From: Burkholderiaceae bacterium
Lineage (GTDB): Bacteria > Pseudomonadota > Gammaproteobacteria > Burkholderiales > Burkholderiaceae_C
Assembly (NCBI GenBank): GCA_023150375.1
Contig: JAKLLA010000001.1
Location: 62,001-126,000, forward strand
Direction: 5' to 3'
Length of the DNA: 64,000 bases
Below the pieces are notes generated by a model, which saw nothing but the letters and a program-made list of their open reading frames with translations, did no database searches and was not told where the DNA came from. The position numbers were made by a program, and so were the translations under genes. Shown one piece after another: positions 9,280 through 16,716 of the stretch. The stretch's first letter is position 1, and the number at the start of each line of letters is the position of its first letter.

Positions 9280-9861
9280 TCAGCGCTTGATGTAGGTGGA
9301 CTGCAGGATCACCACGGTGCTGCTGCGCAGCCCGACACCGCGGGCCGTGATGCGAAAGGCCTGCGGCCGCTCGCCGATGCCGTTGCCCAGGTGGGCCGAC
9401 GTGCCGGCCTCGGGCGGCAGCACCGGCAGCAGCTCGACGATGTAGCGCGGCGCCTCGGCCACGTCGGGCAGCGCGGTCGCCCCGGTGGCGCTGCCGTAGG
9501 CGCGGCTCTGGCCCGCGCCCGAGCCCCAGTCGATGCTGCGCCAGCGCAGCGTGGAGACGGCGCCGCTGGCGGCCATCGACGCCGGCACGCACAGCCCGGC
9601 GGTGCAGCCGGCCACGAAGGCGGAGTCGGCGGTGAGGTTGGCCTCGATGTCGGCCTCGGCGTCGCGCAGCGCCGCCTCGGCCGCCTGCAGCGCCAGGTGG
9701 CGGTCGCGCGAGTGGCCGGCCATGCGCTCCTGCAGCAGGCTGACGTTCAGCGCCCCGAGCGCCAGGAAGGCCAGCACCGCCATCATCAGCAGCACGGCCA
9801 GCAGGGAGAAACCGCGACCGGCCGCAGGGCCTGCCATCCGAGAAGGTGGGGGGTGGCGCAC
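9280..9861 (-). CDS. pilX: Minor pilin PilX
   Basis: 193 residues. The prepilin-like segment GRGFSLLAVLLMMAVLAFLALGA carries a long hydrophobic helix but no Glu at +5, typical of PilX. It is followed by the QERMAGHSRDRHLALQAAEAALRDAE block shared by the PilX N-terminal family. I place the start at GTG 9861 because GAGGAGG lies 5 bases upstream, overlapping the pilW stop codon. ATGs at 9885 and 9837 are in frame but have no comparable ribosome site. PilX joins PilV, PilW, FimT and PilY1 in the tip-initiation complex. Confidence 0.9.
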   Translation of the reverse strand: MRHPPPSRMAGPAAGRGFSLLAVLLMMAVLAFLALGALNVSLLQERMAGHSRDRHLALQAAEAALRDAEADIEANLTADSAFVAGCTAGLCVPASMAASGAVSTLRWRSIDWGSGAGQSRAYGSATGATALPDVAEAPRYIVELLPVLPPEAGTSAHLGNGIGERPQAFRITARGVGLRSSTVVILQSTYIKR

Positions 9862-9871
9862 TGCAGCCTCC

Positions 9872-10942
9872 TCAGCGCAGGGCATTGCGCAGCGAGGCGC
9901 TCACGGTGACCACGCGGCGCAGGCGGCGGTCGGTGGGGGTGACGGTGCTGCCACCGAAGACGTAGGGCTGCGCCACGGTGGTGACCTGGTCGTCGGTGCT
10001 GGCCAGCAGCAGTTCGACCTGCGCCGTGACCACCCGGCCCCAGTCGGTGACCTCGTCGGGCGTCACCCAGGCGTCCACCGTGCCGTCGCCGGCGGCGGGC
10101 GACGCATCCACCCCCAGGCGCACCGCCATGCGCTCGACCCCGGCCATCAGCTCCTGCGGCTGGGTGGAGCCGTCGTAGGAGGGCACCGTGTAGGACCACA
10201 GCGCACGCAGGTGGGTCTTGCCGCTGCGGGCACTGGGCGCCAGGTAGTAGGTGACCGTGGCCAGGCGGTGCACCAGGGCGTCCTGCAGGAAGGGGCGCCC
10301 GAGGTCGCCGGTGGAAACGCCAGGCGTCAGGGTCACGGCCGCGCTGTGCTCGATCGTGCCCAGCACGCCGGGAGTGTCGTTGGTGGCCTGCAGGATGGCC
10401 GCACCGCTGCAGTCCGACACCATCAGCCAGTCGCCCTTGGCCAGCGTGACGCCGGGCGTCACCGACAGGGCGGCGCTGCCGCTGCCCATCTCGGCGATCA
10501 GCGCAATGCCCGGCCCCACGCTGCGTCGCACCGTCAGCACGTCGCCGGCCGAGGCCGGCACCGGCGACAGCGCCGGACTGCCCAGCGCCGCGGGCAGGGC
10601 CGGCGACCAGGCCGAGCCGGTGTGCCGCGAGGCCCACAGGCCCTGCGCGAAGTGATAGAGGTGCGCCGTGGGGGTGTTCAGGGTGTTGGTCACCCCGCCG
10701 CTGCCGCGGCAGCCGCGGTAGCCGGCCATGCGCAGGTCGGCCGACAGCACATCGACGGCGAAGCGCGCGTTCTCCTGCAGGCGGGCGCCCTGGTTCTGCG
10801 AACGCAGGTCGCCCTTGCTGCCGAGGAACATCGCCCCCATCACCGCGACGAGGAACAGGCCGATGGCCACCCCGACCATCAGCTCGACGAGGGTGATGCC
10901 GCGCTGTGCGCGCGCAGCGCGCGGGGGCAGTCGTCCGATCAT
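9872..10942 (-). CDS. pilW: Minor pilin PilW
   Basis: 356 residues. The leader ends at RAQRG, then ITLVELMVGVAIGLFLVAV gives the cleavage site, the +5 Glu and the membrane helix. The following LRSQNQGARLQENARFAVDVLSADLRMAGYRGC is the characteristic PilW helix, ahead of a large beta-rich globular domain. It overlaps pilV by 4 bases (ATGA), so translation is coupled. PilW is one of the minor pilins of the tip-priming complex and couples with PilX and PilY1. Confidence 0.94.
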   Translation of the reverse strand: MIGRLPPRAARAQRGITLVELMVGVAIGLFLVAVMGAMFLGSKGDLRSQNQGARLQENARFAVDVLSADLRMAGYRGCRGSGGVTNTLNTPTAHLYHFAQGLWASRHTGSAWSPALPAALGSPALSPVPASAGDVLTVRRSVGPGIALIAEMGSGSAALSVTPGVTLAKGDWLMVSDCSGAAILQATNDTPGVLGTIEHSAAVTLTPGVSTGDLGRPFLQDALVHRLATVTYYLAPSARSGKTHLRALWSYTVPSYDGSTQPQELMAGVERMAVRLGVDASPAAGDGTVDAWVTPDEVTDWGRVVTAQVELLLASTDDQVTTVAQPYVFGGSTVTPTDRRLRRVVTVSASLRNALR

Positions 10943-11448
10943 GGCCGCACCACGTTGACGAAGCGCGACTCACTGCCGCGCTCGTTCCAGAACACCTTCA
11001 CGACCAGCTGGCTGCCCAGCCCGTCGCAGGCGGCGTCGGCGGCATTGCCATCGTCGGCCGTACTGTCCAGACAGACCACGCCGCTGCCACCGGGCAGGGC
11101 ACGGCCCAGCGCGGCGCGCCAGTTCACGAAATCCGTGGCCGCCACCTGGGCAGGCGTGCAGGGGCTGGCCAGGCTGCAGCTCGAGGCGGTGCCCACCGTC
11201 GTCAGGCTGTTGTACTGGCCGGCGGCCACACCCGCCGGATTGCCGCGCAGGCGGTCGCCCAGCTCGGCGGCCAGCACCGTGGCCTGGCTGCGCCAGGCGG
11301 CGCTGCTGCTGGAGGCCGCACCGCGCAGTTGCAGTGCCGCATAGGCCAGCGACGCCAGCGCCAGCACCAGCACGGTGACCAGCGCCTCGATCAGCGTGGT
11401 GCCCCGCTGGTGGGGCCGCCAGGTTGCGGAGGGAGTCGACGCTTCCAT
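10939..11448 (-). CDS. pilV: Minor pilin PilV
   Basis: 169 residues. The prepilin signature QRG/TTLIEALVTVLVLALASLAYAALQ has Glu at +5. The mature domain has the RSQATVLAAELGDRLRGNPAG block common to PilV, and several Cys (SSCSLASPC, VVCLDS, DAACDG) that probably form disulfides. The ATG at 11448 follows the fimT stop by 2 bases. Part of the pilus initiation complex with FimT, PilW, PilX and PilY1. Confidence 0.92.
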   Translation of the reverse strand: MEASTPSATWRPHQRGTTLIEALVTVLVLALASLAYAALQLRGAASSSSAAWRSQATVLAAELGDRLRGNPAGVAAGQYNSLTTVGTASSCSLASPCTPAQVAATDFVNWRAALGRALPGGSGVVCLDSTADDGNAADAACDGLGSQLVVKVFWNERGSESRFVNVVRP

Positions 11449-11450
11449 GC

Positions 11451-12002
11451 TCAGCTGCAGGTCGTGATCGACGCGCTGTCGGTCTGGCCGGTGGGGGTCA
11501 CGGTCAGCGACACCCCCCGGCTGATGCCGCGCGCGCAGAGGGTGAAGGTCTTCGCGGTGGCCGGATCGAGGTAGCCGGTGGCGGCCAGGCGCACCGGCGA
11601 ACTGCCGTCGAGCGTCAGGTCGCGGCCGATCGCCTCGCGCACCCGCAGCTCGGTCTCGCCGCTGTCGGCGCTGCCGTTGCGGTTGCTGTCGAGCACCAGC
11701 CGCCAGCCGCCGGCGTAGGCGTTGCCAGTGGATCCGCCGCTGGCCGCCACCAGCAGCACCGGCAGACCGCGGTGGGCGGCTTCGGAGCGCGCCAGCGCCA
11801 GGGAAGCCGCCAGATCGGCCTCCACCGCCACCAGCCGGTTGCGGGCGGTGAAGTCGGTCATGCCCGGCAGCAGCAGCAGGCTGACCACCACCAGCAGCGA
11901 CATCACCACCAGCAGCTCGACGAGCGAAAAGCCGCGCAGACCGCAGTGCCGCGCGGACGGCGCGGACCGCGGCGCAGCCGGTGCCAGGGCGGGTACATCC
12001 AT
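11451..12002 (-). CDS. fimT: Minor pseudopilin FimT/FimU (GspH family)
   Basis: 183 residues, first gene of the minor-pilin operon. A leader of about 26 residues ends in LRG, followed by FSLVELLVVMSLLVVVSLLLLPG with Glu at +5. The GspH/FimT helix RNRLVAVEADLAASLALARSEAAHRG and a beta domain follow. The ATG at 12002 was chosen because earlier in-frame codons read as non-conserved sequence and a CACAAT element, possibly the operon's -10, lies about 9 bases upstream of it. Some FimT proteins bind DNA during competence; whether this one does cannot be told here. Confidence 0.9.
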   Translation of the reverse strand: MDVPALAPAAPRSAPSARHCGLRGFSLVELLVVMSLLVVVSLLLLPGMTDFTARNRLVAVEADLAASLALARSEAAHRGLPVLLVAASGGSTGNAYAGGWRLVLDSNRNGSADSGETELRVREAIGRDLTLDGSSPVRLAATGYLDPATAKTFTLCARGISRGVSLTVTPTGQTDSASITTCS

Positions 12003-12235
12003 GGCGCCGATTGTGAAAATCCGCGCGGGGCCACCAAAGGCCGATGAGGACGGCAAAGGCCCGGCAGTTGCCGCCAGGGCCCGACCGGCGCGGCGTGGCA
12101 CGCTGCCGAGGCAGGGCCGGGCGGGGACGGAGGGGGCGGAACGCATGGCAGGACGCAGGCGGAGACTTCGGATGGCCTGGATGTCGGCTGCCGGACCGCC
12201 CGGCTTGAGCCCGGCGGCACCCGCGATCGCGGGGA

Positions 12236-13411
12236 TCAGCCCGGTCGCGGTGCTTGTGCACGCACGACGCGGTCGCGCCCTTCGTGCTTGGCCTGGTACA
12301 GGGCCGCATCGGCGCGGCGCATGAGGTGCTCGAGGTCGGGGTCGCCCGCGTCCACGGCGGCCACACCCAGGCTGGCGGTCACCGCGACCTCGCGGCCGCC
12401 GTCGATCGCCACGGGCTGGCCGCGCAGGCTGCGGCGCAGCCGCTCGGCCACGCCGACGGCCGATTCCGGCGCGCAGCCGGGCATCAGCACCAGGAACTCC
12501 TCGCCGCCGACCCGGCCCACCGCATCGATGCTGCGCACCTCGCGGCGCAGCAGGCTGGAGGCGCTGCGCAGCACCTCGTCACCGGCGGGATGACCCCAGC
12601 GGTCGTTGATCTGCTTGAAGTGGTCCAGGTCCAGCGCCACCACGGTGAAGGGCTCGCCCAGGCGCCGCCAGCGCGCCCACTCGCGCTCGAGCAGGGACTG
12701 GATCGCGCGGCGGTTGAGCAGCCCGGTCAGGCCGTCGTGCTCGACCAGGTAGGTCAGCCGCCCCATCAGGCGCAGCACGATCAGGAACATGAAGACCAGG
12801 TTGAACACCGCCGCGGCCAGCAGGCTGGCGTAGACCAGCAGCTCGTTGGCCGTGGACTGGCTCTGGATGTGCACGAAGGAGGCGTCGCGGGTGAAGATCT
12901 GCACCGTGCGCCAGGCCTGCAGCCCGCCGTACAGGGCCATCGGCGCCAGCGCCACCGCCGCCGTGCGCGGGCCGAACTGCTCGGCCAGCGCGGCGCGGTC
13001 GCGCCAGCACATGGACAGCAGCGACCAGGCGATCACCGCGGTGGCCGCGCCGCCCGGGTGGATCCAGCCCGGCCCCCGGGGAGCCGGGCCGGTCCAGAGG
13101 ACGAAGGCCAGGCCGGCCAGCGCGATCAGCCCGAGCTCCAGGTCCCGGGTGGGGCGGCGCAGGAAGAGTGCGCCGCCGCGCACCAGCAGCAGGAAGGCGC
13201 CGGCTATCAGCACATTGGCCAGCGCCACGGTCAGCCAGGGGTCGCCGGTCGGGCGCAGCAGGGTCAGGCCCATGCCGGCGGCCACCAGCAGGTTGAAGCC
13301 CAGCCAGTGCAGCACCGAGCGCCGCTCCTCGCCGACGATCACCCAGCCGGCCGCCCACATGCCGGCGTAGATCAGCATCTGGAAGCAGGCCAGCTGGAGC
13401 AGGGCATTCAT
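12236..13411 (-). CDS. Membrane diguanylate cyclase (GGDEF)
   Basis: 391 residues. The N-terminal half has about six hydrophobic helices (residues 1-215) with no recognised ligand domain. The GGDEF domain begins at YLVEHDGLTGLLNRR and carries GGEEF at 302-306 with RSID upstream, an RxxD inhibitory site. It should synthesise c-di-GMP from two GTP at the membrane. The start at 13411 (MNALLQLACF) opens directly into the first helix. It is on the same strand and 233 bases upstream of fimT; that gap holds no gene, so the enzyme may belong functionally to the pilus cluster. Confidence 0.93.
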   Translation of the reverse strand: MNALLQLACFQMLIYAGMWAAGWVIVGEERRSVLHWLGFNLLVAAGMGLTLLRPTGDPWLTVALANVLIAGAFLLLVRGGALFLRRPTRDLELGLIALAGLAFVLWTGPAPRGPGWIHPGGAATAVIAWSLLSMCWRDRAALAEQFGPRTAAVALAPMALYGGLQAWRTVQIFTRDASFVHIQSQSTANELLVYASLLAAAVFNLVFMFLIVLRLMGRLTYLVEHDGLTGLLNRRAIQSLLEREWARWRRLGEPFTVVALDLDHFKQINDRWGHPAGDEVLRSASSLLRREVRSIDAVGRVGGEEFLVLMPGCAPESAVGVAERLRRSLRGQPVAIDGGREVAVTASLGVAAVDAGDPDLEHLMRRADAALYQAKHEGRDRVVRAQAPRPG

Positions 13412-13590
13412 GCGTCGGAGTGTCGGAACGGAGCAGTGCGGCGGGCCAGGAGCGGCGGCAGATCGGAATCGTCCCTTCTTCGGCGGCTGGCAGGCGGGAC
13501 TTGAGCCCGCGGGCCTGCCGCGGCCGCGCCGCTTCGCGCATACTTGCCGCTGCACCCGCCCATTGCCTCGACCGCCCGCGCCGCCGCCCC

Positions 13591-14772
13591 ATGCTGATCG
13601 ACTTTTTCTTCACCCTGCGCGCGGCCAAGCTGCCGGTGTCGGTCAAGGAGTTTCTCACGCTCCTCGAGGCGCTGAAATCCGGCGTGATCGACGACGAGGG
13701 CGGACCGACGGTCGACAGGTTCTACTACCTCGCCCGCACCGCGCTGGTGAAGGACGAGGCGCATTTCGACAAGTTCGACCGCGCCTTTTCGGCCTACTTC
13801 AAGGGCGTGGAGCTGCTGACCGACTTCACCCGCGACATCCCGCTGGACTGGCTGCGCCAGGTGCTGGAGCGCGAACTCAGCCCCGAGGAGAAGGCGAAGA
13901 TCCAGAAGATGGGCTGGGACGAGCTGATGCAGACGCTGAAGAAGCGCCTCGAGGAGCAGAAGGAGCGCCACGAGGGCGGCAGCAAGTGGATCGGCACCGG
14001 CGGCACCAGCCCCTTCGGCCACGGCGGCTACAACCCGCAGGGCATCCGCATCGGCGGGGCAGGCAAGAACCGCAGCGCGGTGAAGGTCTGGGACCAGCGC
14101 GCCTTCCAGGACTACGACGACACCAAGGAGCTGGGCACGCGCAACATCAAGGTGGCGCTGCGCCGGCTGCGCCGCTTCGCGCGCGAGGGCAACGAGCTCG
14201 AGCTGGCGCTGGACGACACCATCCACGCCACCGCGGCCAATGCCGGCATGCTCGACATCCGGATGATCCCCGAGCGGCACAACAAGGTGAAGGTGCTGCT
14301 GCTGATGGACGTGGGCGGCACGATGGACGAACACATCCACCGCGTCGAGGAACTCTTCAGCGCCGCCAAGAACGAGTTCAAGCACCTGGAGTTCTACTAC
14401 TTCCACAACTGCGTCTACGACTTCATGTGGAAGAACAACCGGCGCCGCTACACCGAGAAGACGCCGACCTGGGACATCATCCGCAAGTACAACAAGGACT
14501 ACAAGCTGATCTTCATCGGCGACGCGACGATGAGCCCCTACGAGATCGTGCAGCCCGGCGGCAGCGTCGAATACAACAACGAGGAGCCCGGCGCCGAGTG
14601 GCTGCAGCGGCTCACGCATGCCTTCCCGAAGCACGCCTGGATCAACCCGGAGCCGCAGGGCGTCTGGCAATACCGCCAGAGCATCGCGATGATCCAGCAG
14701 CTGATGAGCCAGCGCATGTTCCCGCTGACCCTGGCCGGCCTCGAACAGGCGATGCGGCAGCTGTCGAAGTGA
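13591..14772 (+). CDS. CoxE-like von Willebrand A-domain protein (partner class of MoxR ATPases)
   Basis: 393 residues. The N-terminus (MLIDFFFTLRAAKLPVSVKE) is typical of this family. A central region has a Lys/Glu-rich helix (about 100-135) and Gly/Ser linker. The C-terminal VWA-like domain starts at VKVLLLMDVGGTMDEH, where the MIDAS is degenerate (D-x-G-x-T rather than D-x-S-x-S), and ends with the family's KHAWINPEPQGVWQY block. MoxR/VWA pairs act as insertases or metallochaperones. The 3' end overlaps the tamA GTG start (GTGA). ATG 13591 begins the conserved region. Confidence 0.92.
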   Translation: MLIDFFFTLRAAKLPVSVKEFLTLLEALKSGVIDDEGGPTVDRFYYLARTALVKDEAHFDKFDRAFSAYFKGVELLTDFTRDIPLDWLRQVLERELSPEEKAKIQKMGWDELMQTLKKRLEEQKERHEGGSKWIGTGGTSPFGHGGYNPQGIRIGGAGKNRSAVKVWDQRAFQDYDDTKELGTRNIKVALRRLRRFAREGNELELALDDTIHATAANAGMLDIRMIPERHNKVKVLLLMDVGGTMDEHIHRVEELFSAAKNEFKHLEFYYFHNCVYDFMWKNNRRRYTEKTPTWDIIRKYNKDYKLIFIGDATMSPYEIVQPGGSVEYNNEEPGAEWLQRLTHAFPKHAWINPEPQGVWQYRQSIAMIQQLMSQRMFPLTLAGLEQAMRQLSK

Positions 14773-16709
14773 GGCGCGGGCGCTGCGATGCGCGGCCGGG
14801 CGCAGCCCTTGCCGCCGGCCTGCTGGGAGCCGCCCTGCTGCTGGCCGGGCTCGGCCCGGCGGCGCGCGCGCAGGCGGCCGAGGCCGTGCAGGCGCCGTCG
14901 GCGCCCGCCTCCGCCGCACCGGCGGCCTCGGCGCCGACCGCCGGCGAGGTATCGACCCCCGGCGAGATCACCTGGACCCTGGGGATCGAGGCGCCCGAAG
15001 CCCTGCGCCCGCTGCTGGAGCGTCACCTGGACCTGTCCCGCTTCCAGCGCGCCGGCCGGCAGGAGCGCATCACCCGCGGCGAACTGCTGCGCCTGCTGGC
15101 CGCCGCGCCCGCCCAGACCCGCGCCCTGCTGGAGACCGAGGGCTACTTCAGCTCCACGGTGCGCGCCCTGCTGCCCGAGGGGCAGGCAGGCGGGCCGGCC
15201 GATGGCAGCGCCGTGCAGGTGCGCCTGCGGGTCGACCCCGGCCCGCGCACCCAGGTCGGCGAGGTGGCGCTGGAGATCGGCGGGGCCCTCGCCGAGGCGG
15301 CGGCTCAAGGCGATGCCGCGGCCCGCGCGCTGACCGCGCAGCTGCGCGCCGGCTGGTCGCTGCCGCAGGGCCAGCCCTTCACCCGGGAGGCCTGGGACGA
15401 TGCCAAGACCGCCCTGCTGACCCTGCTGCGTACCCAGGGCTACCCCGCGGCCGGCTGGTCGCACAGCGCCGCCCGGGTGCAGCCGGCCCGACAGGTGGCC
15501 GACCTGCAGCTGCATCTGGACAGCGGGCCGCTGTTCCGCTTCGGTGCCTTCCACTTCGAGGGCCTGCGGCAGGTGCGGCTCGACGCGGTGCTGGCGCTGC
15601 GCAACGTGCGCGCCGGCGATCCGCTGCTCGAGCAGGCCCTGCTGAACTACCAGGACCGGCTGGTGCGCACCGGGCTGTTCGACACCGTGGCGGTGACCTA
15701 CGACCCCGACCCGCAGCAGGCCGCGGCCACGCCGATCCAGGTGCGCGTGCGCGAGCGCATGCTGCAGCAGGCCACCGTGGGCGTGGGCGTGTCCGACCTG
15801 AGCGGCCCGCGCGTGACCCTCGAGCACCTGCACCAGCGCCCCTTCGATTTCGGCTGGCAGGCCAAGACCCGGCTGCAGCTGGGCCGCGACGCGCGCGCGC
15901 TGTCGCTGGACTTCATCTCGCACCCGCATCCCGGCCCCTACCGCAACCTGCTGGCCGGCGAGGTCGGCGAGACCGATGCCGGCGGCCTGCGCGTGACCAG
16001 CGAGCGCCTGCGCCTGGGCCGTACCCAGGATACCGAGCGCATCGAGCGCACCTACTACGTCGAGCTGCAGCGCGCCTTCACGCGCGACCTGGCCAGCCAG
16101 GCCATCACCGACGACGCCTCGGCGGCCAGCTTCAACTATCAGTGGGTCTGGCGGCGTCTGGACCATCCGGTGCTGCCGACGCAGGGCTGGGGCATCTCGG
16201 CCGACGGGGCGGTGGGCCGCTCCTTCGCCAGCCGGGAGCGCAGCGGCTGGTTCGGCCGCGCCAACGCCCGGGTGACGGCCTACTGGACCCCCGGGGAGCA
16301 CTGGTACGGACAGAGTCGCATCGAGCTCGGCCAGGTGCTGGCCCACGCCGACGTCGCGGTGCCCTACCCGCTGCTGTTCCGCGCCGGCGGCGACGACTCG
16401 GTGCGCGGCTACAGCTACCAGGGGCTGGGGCCCACCGATGCCGACGGCTCGGCCATCGGCGGCCGGGTGCTGGCCACCGGCAGCCTGGAGCTGGCGCGAC
16501 CCTTCTCGCTGCGACACCCGGCCTGGTGGGGGGCGGTCTTCGTCGACGCCGGCCATGCCGCGGTCGACTGGTCCGAGTGGCGCGCCGCCTGGGGCTATGG
16601 CGCCGGCGTGCGCTGGCGCAGCCCGGTGGGTGCCCTGCGCATCGACCTGGCCTGGGGTGAGCAGCGCCGCCGCCTGCGGCTGCACTTCACCGTGGGCCTG
16701 ACCTTCTGA
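14769..16709 (+). CDS. tamA: Outer-membrane assembly protein TamA (Omp85 superfamily)
   Basis: 646 residues from GTG 14769, which overlaps the upstream stop as GTGA. The first about 36 residues form a signal peptide ending in ARAQA. An Ala/Pro-rich linker leads to POTRA-like domains (about 70-320, including FRFGAFHFEGLRQVRLDAVLALRNV), then the 16-stranded barrel with the conserved VRGY lid motif at 545-548. It forms the outer-membrane half of the TAM complex, which inserts barrel proteins and helps phospholipid transport. The frame is open far upstream, but that stretch is out-of-frame VWA coding sequence. The start lacks a strong ribosome site, consistent with coupling. Confidence 0.92.
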   Translation: MRRGRCDARPGAALAAGLLGAALLLAGLGPAARAQAAEAVQAPSAPASAAPAASAPTAGEVSTPGEITWTLGIEAPEALRPLLERHLDLSRFQRAGRQERITRGELLRLLAAAPAQTRALLETEGYFSSTVRALLPEGQAGGPADGSAVQVRLRVDPGPRTQVGEVALEIGGALAEAAAQGDAAARALTAQLRAGWSLPQGQPFTREAWDDAKTALLTLLRTQGYPAAGWSHSAARVQPARQVADLQLHLDSGPLFRFGAFHFEGLRQVRLDAVLALRNVRAGDPLLEQALLNYQDRLVRTGLFDTVAVTYDPDPQQAAATPIQVRVRERMLQQATVGVGVSDLSGPRVTLEHLHQRPFDFGWQAKTRLQLGRDARALSLDFISHPHPGPYRNLLAGEVGETDAGGLRVTSERLRLGRTQDTERIERTYYVELQRAFTRDLASQAITDDASAASFNYQWVWRRLDHPVLPTQGWGISADGAVGRSFASRERSGWFGRANARVTAYWTPGEHWYGQSRIELGQVLAHADVAVPYPLLFRAGGDDSVRGYSYQGLGPTDADGSAIGGRVLATGSLELARPFSLRHPAWWGAVFVDAGHAAVDWSEWRAAWGYGAGVRWRSPVGALRIDLAWGEQRRRLRLHFTVGLTF

Positions 16710-16716
16710 TTCGCAG

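Noticed and set aside
6837-9290. Long plus-strand open frame opposite pilY1
   Set aside because: No recognisable motif; the minus strand encodes a full PilY1.
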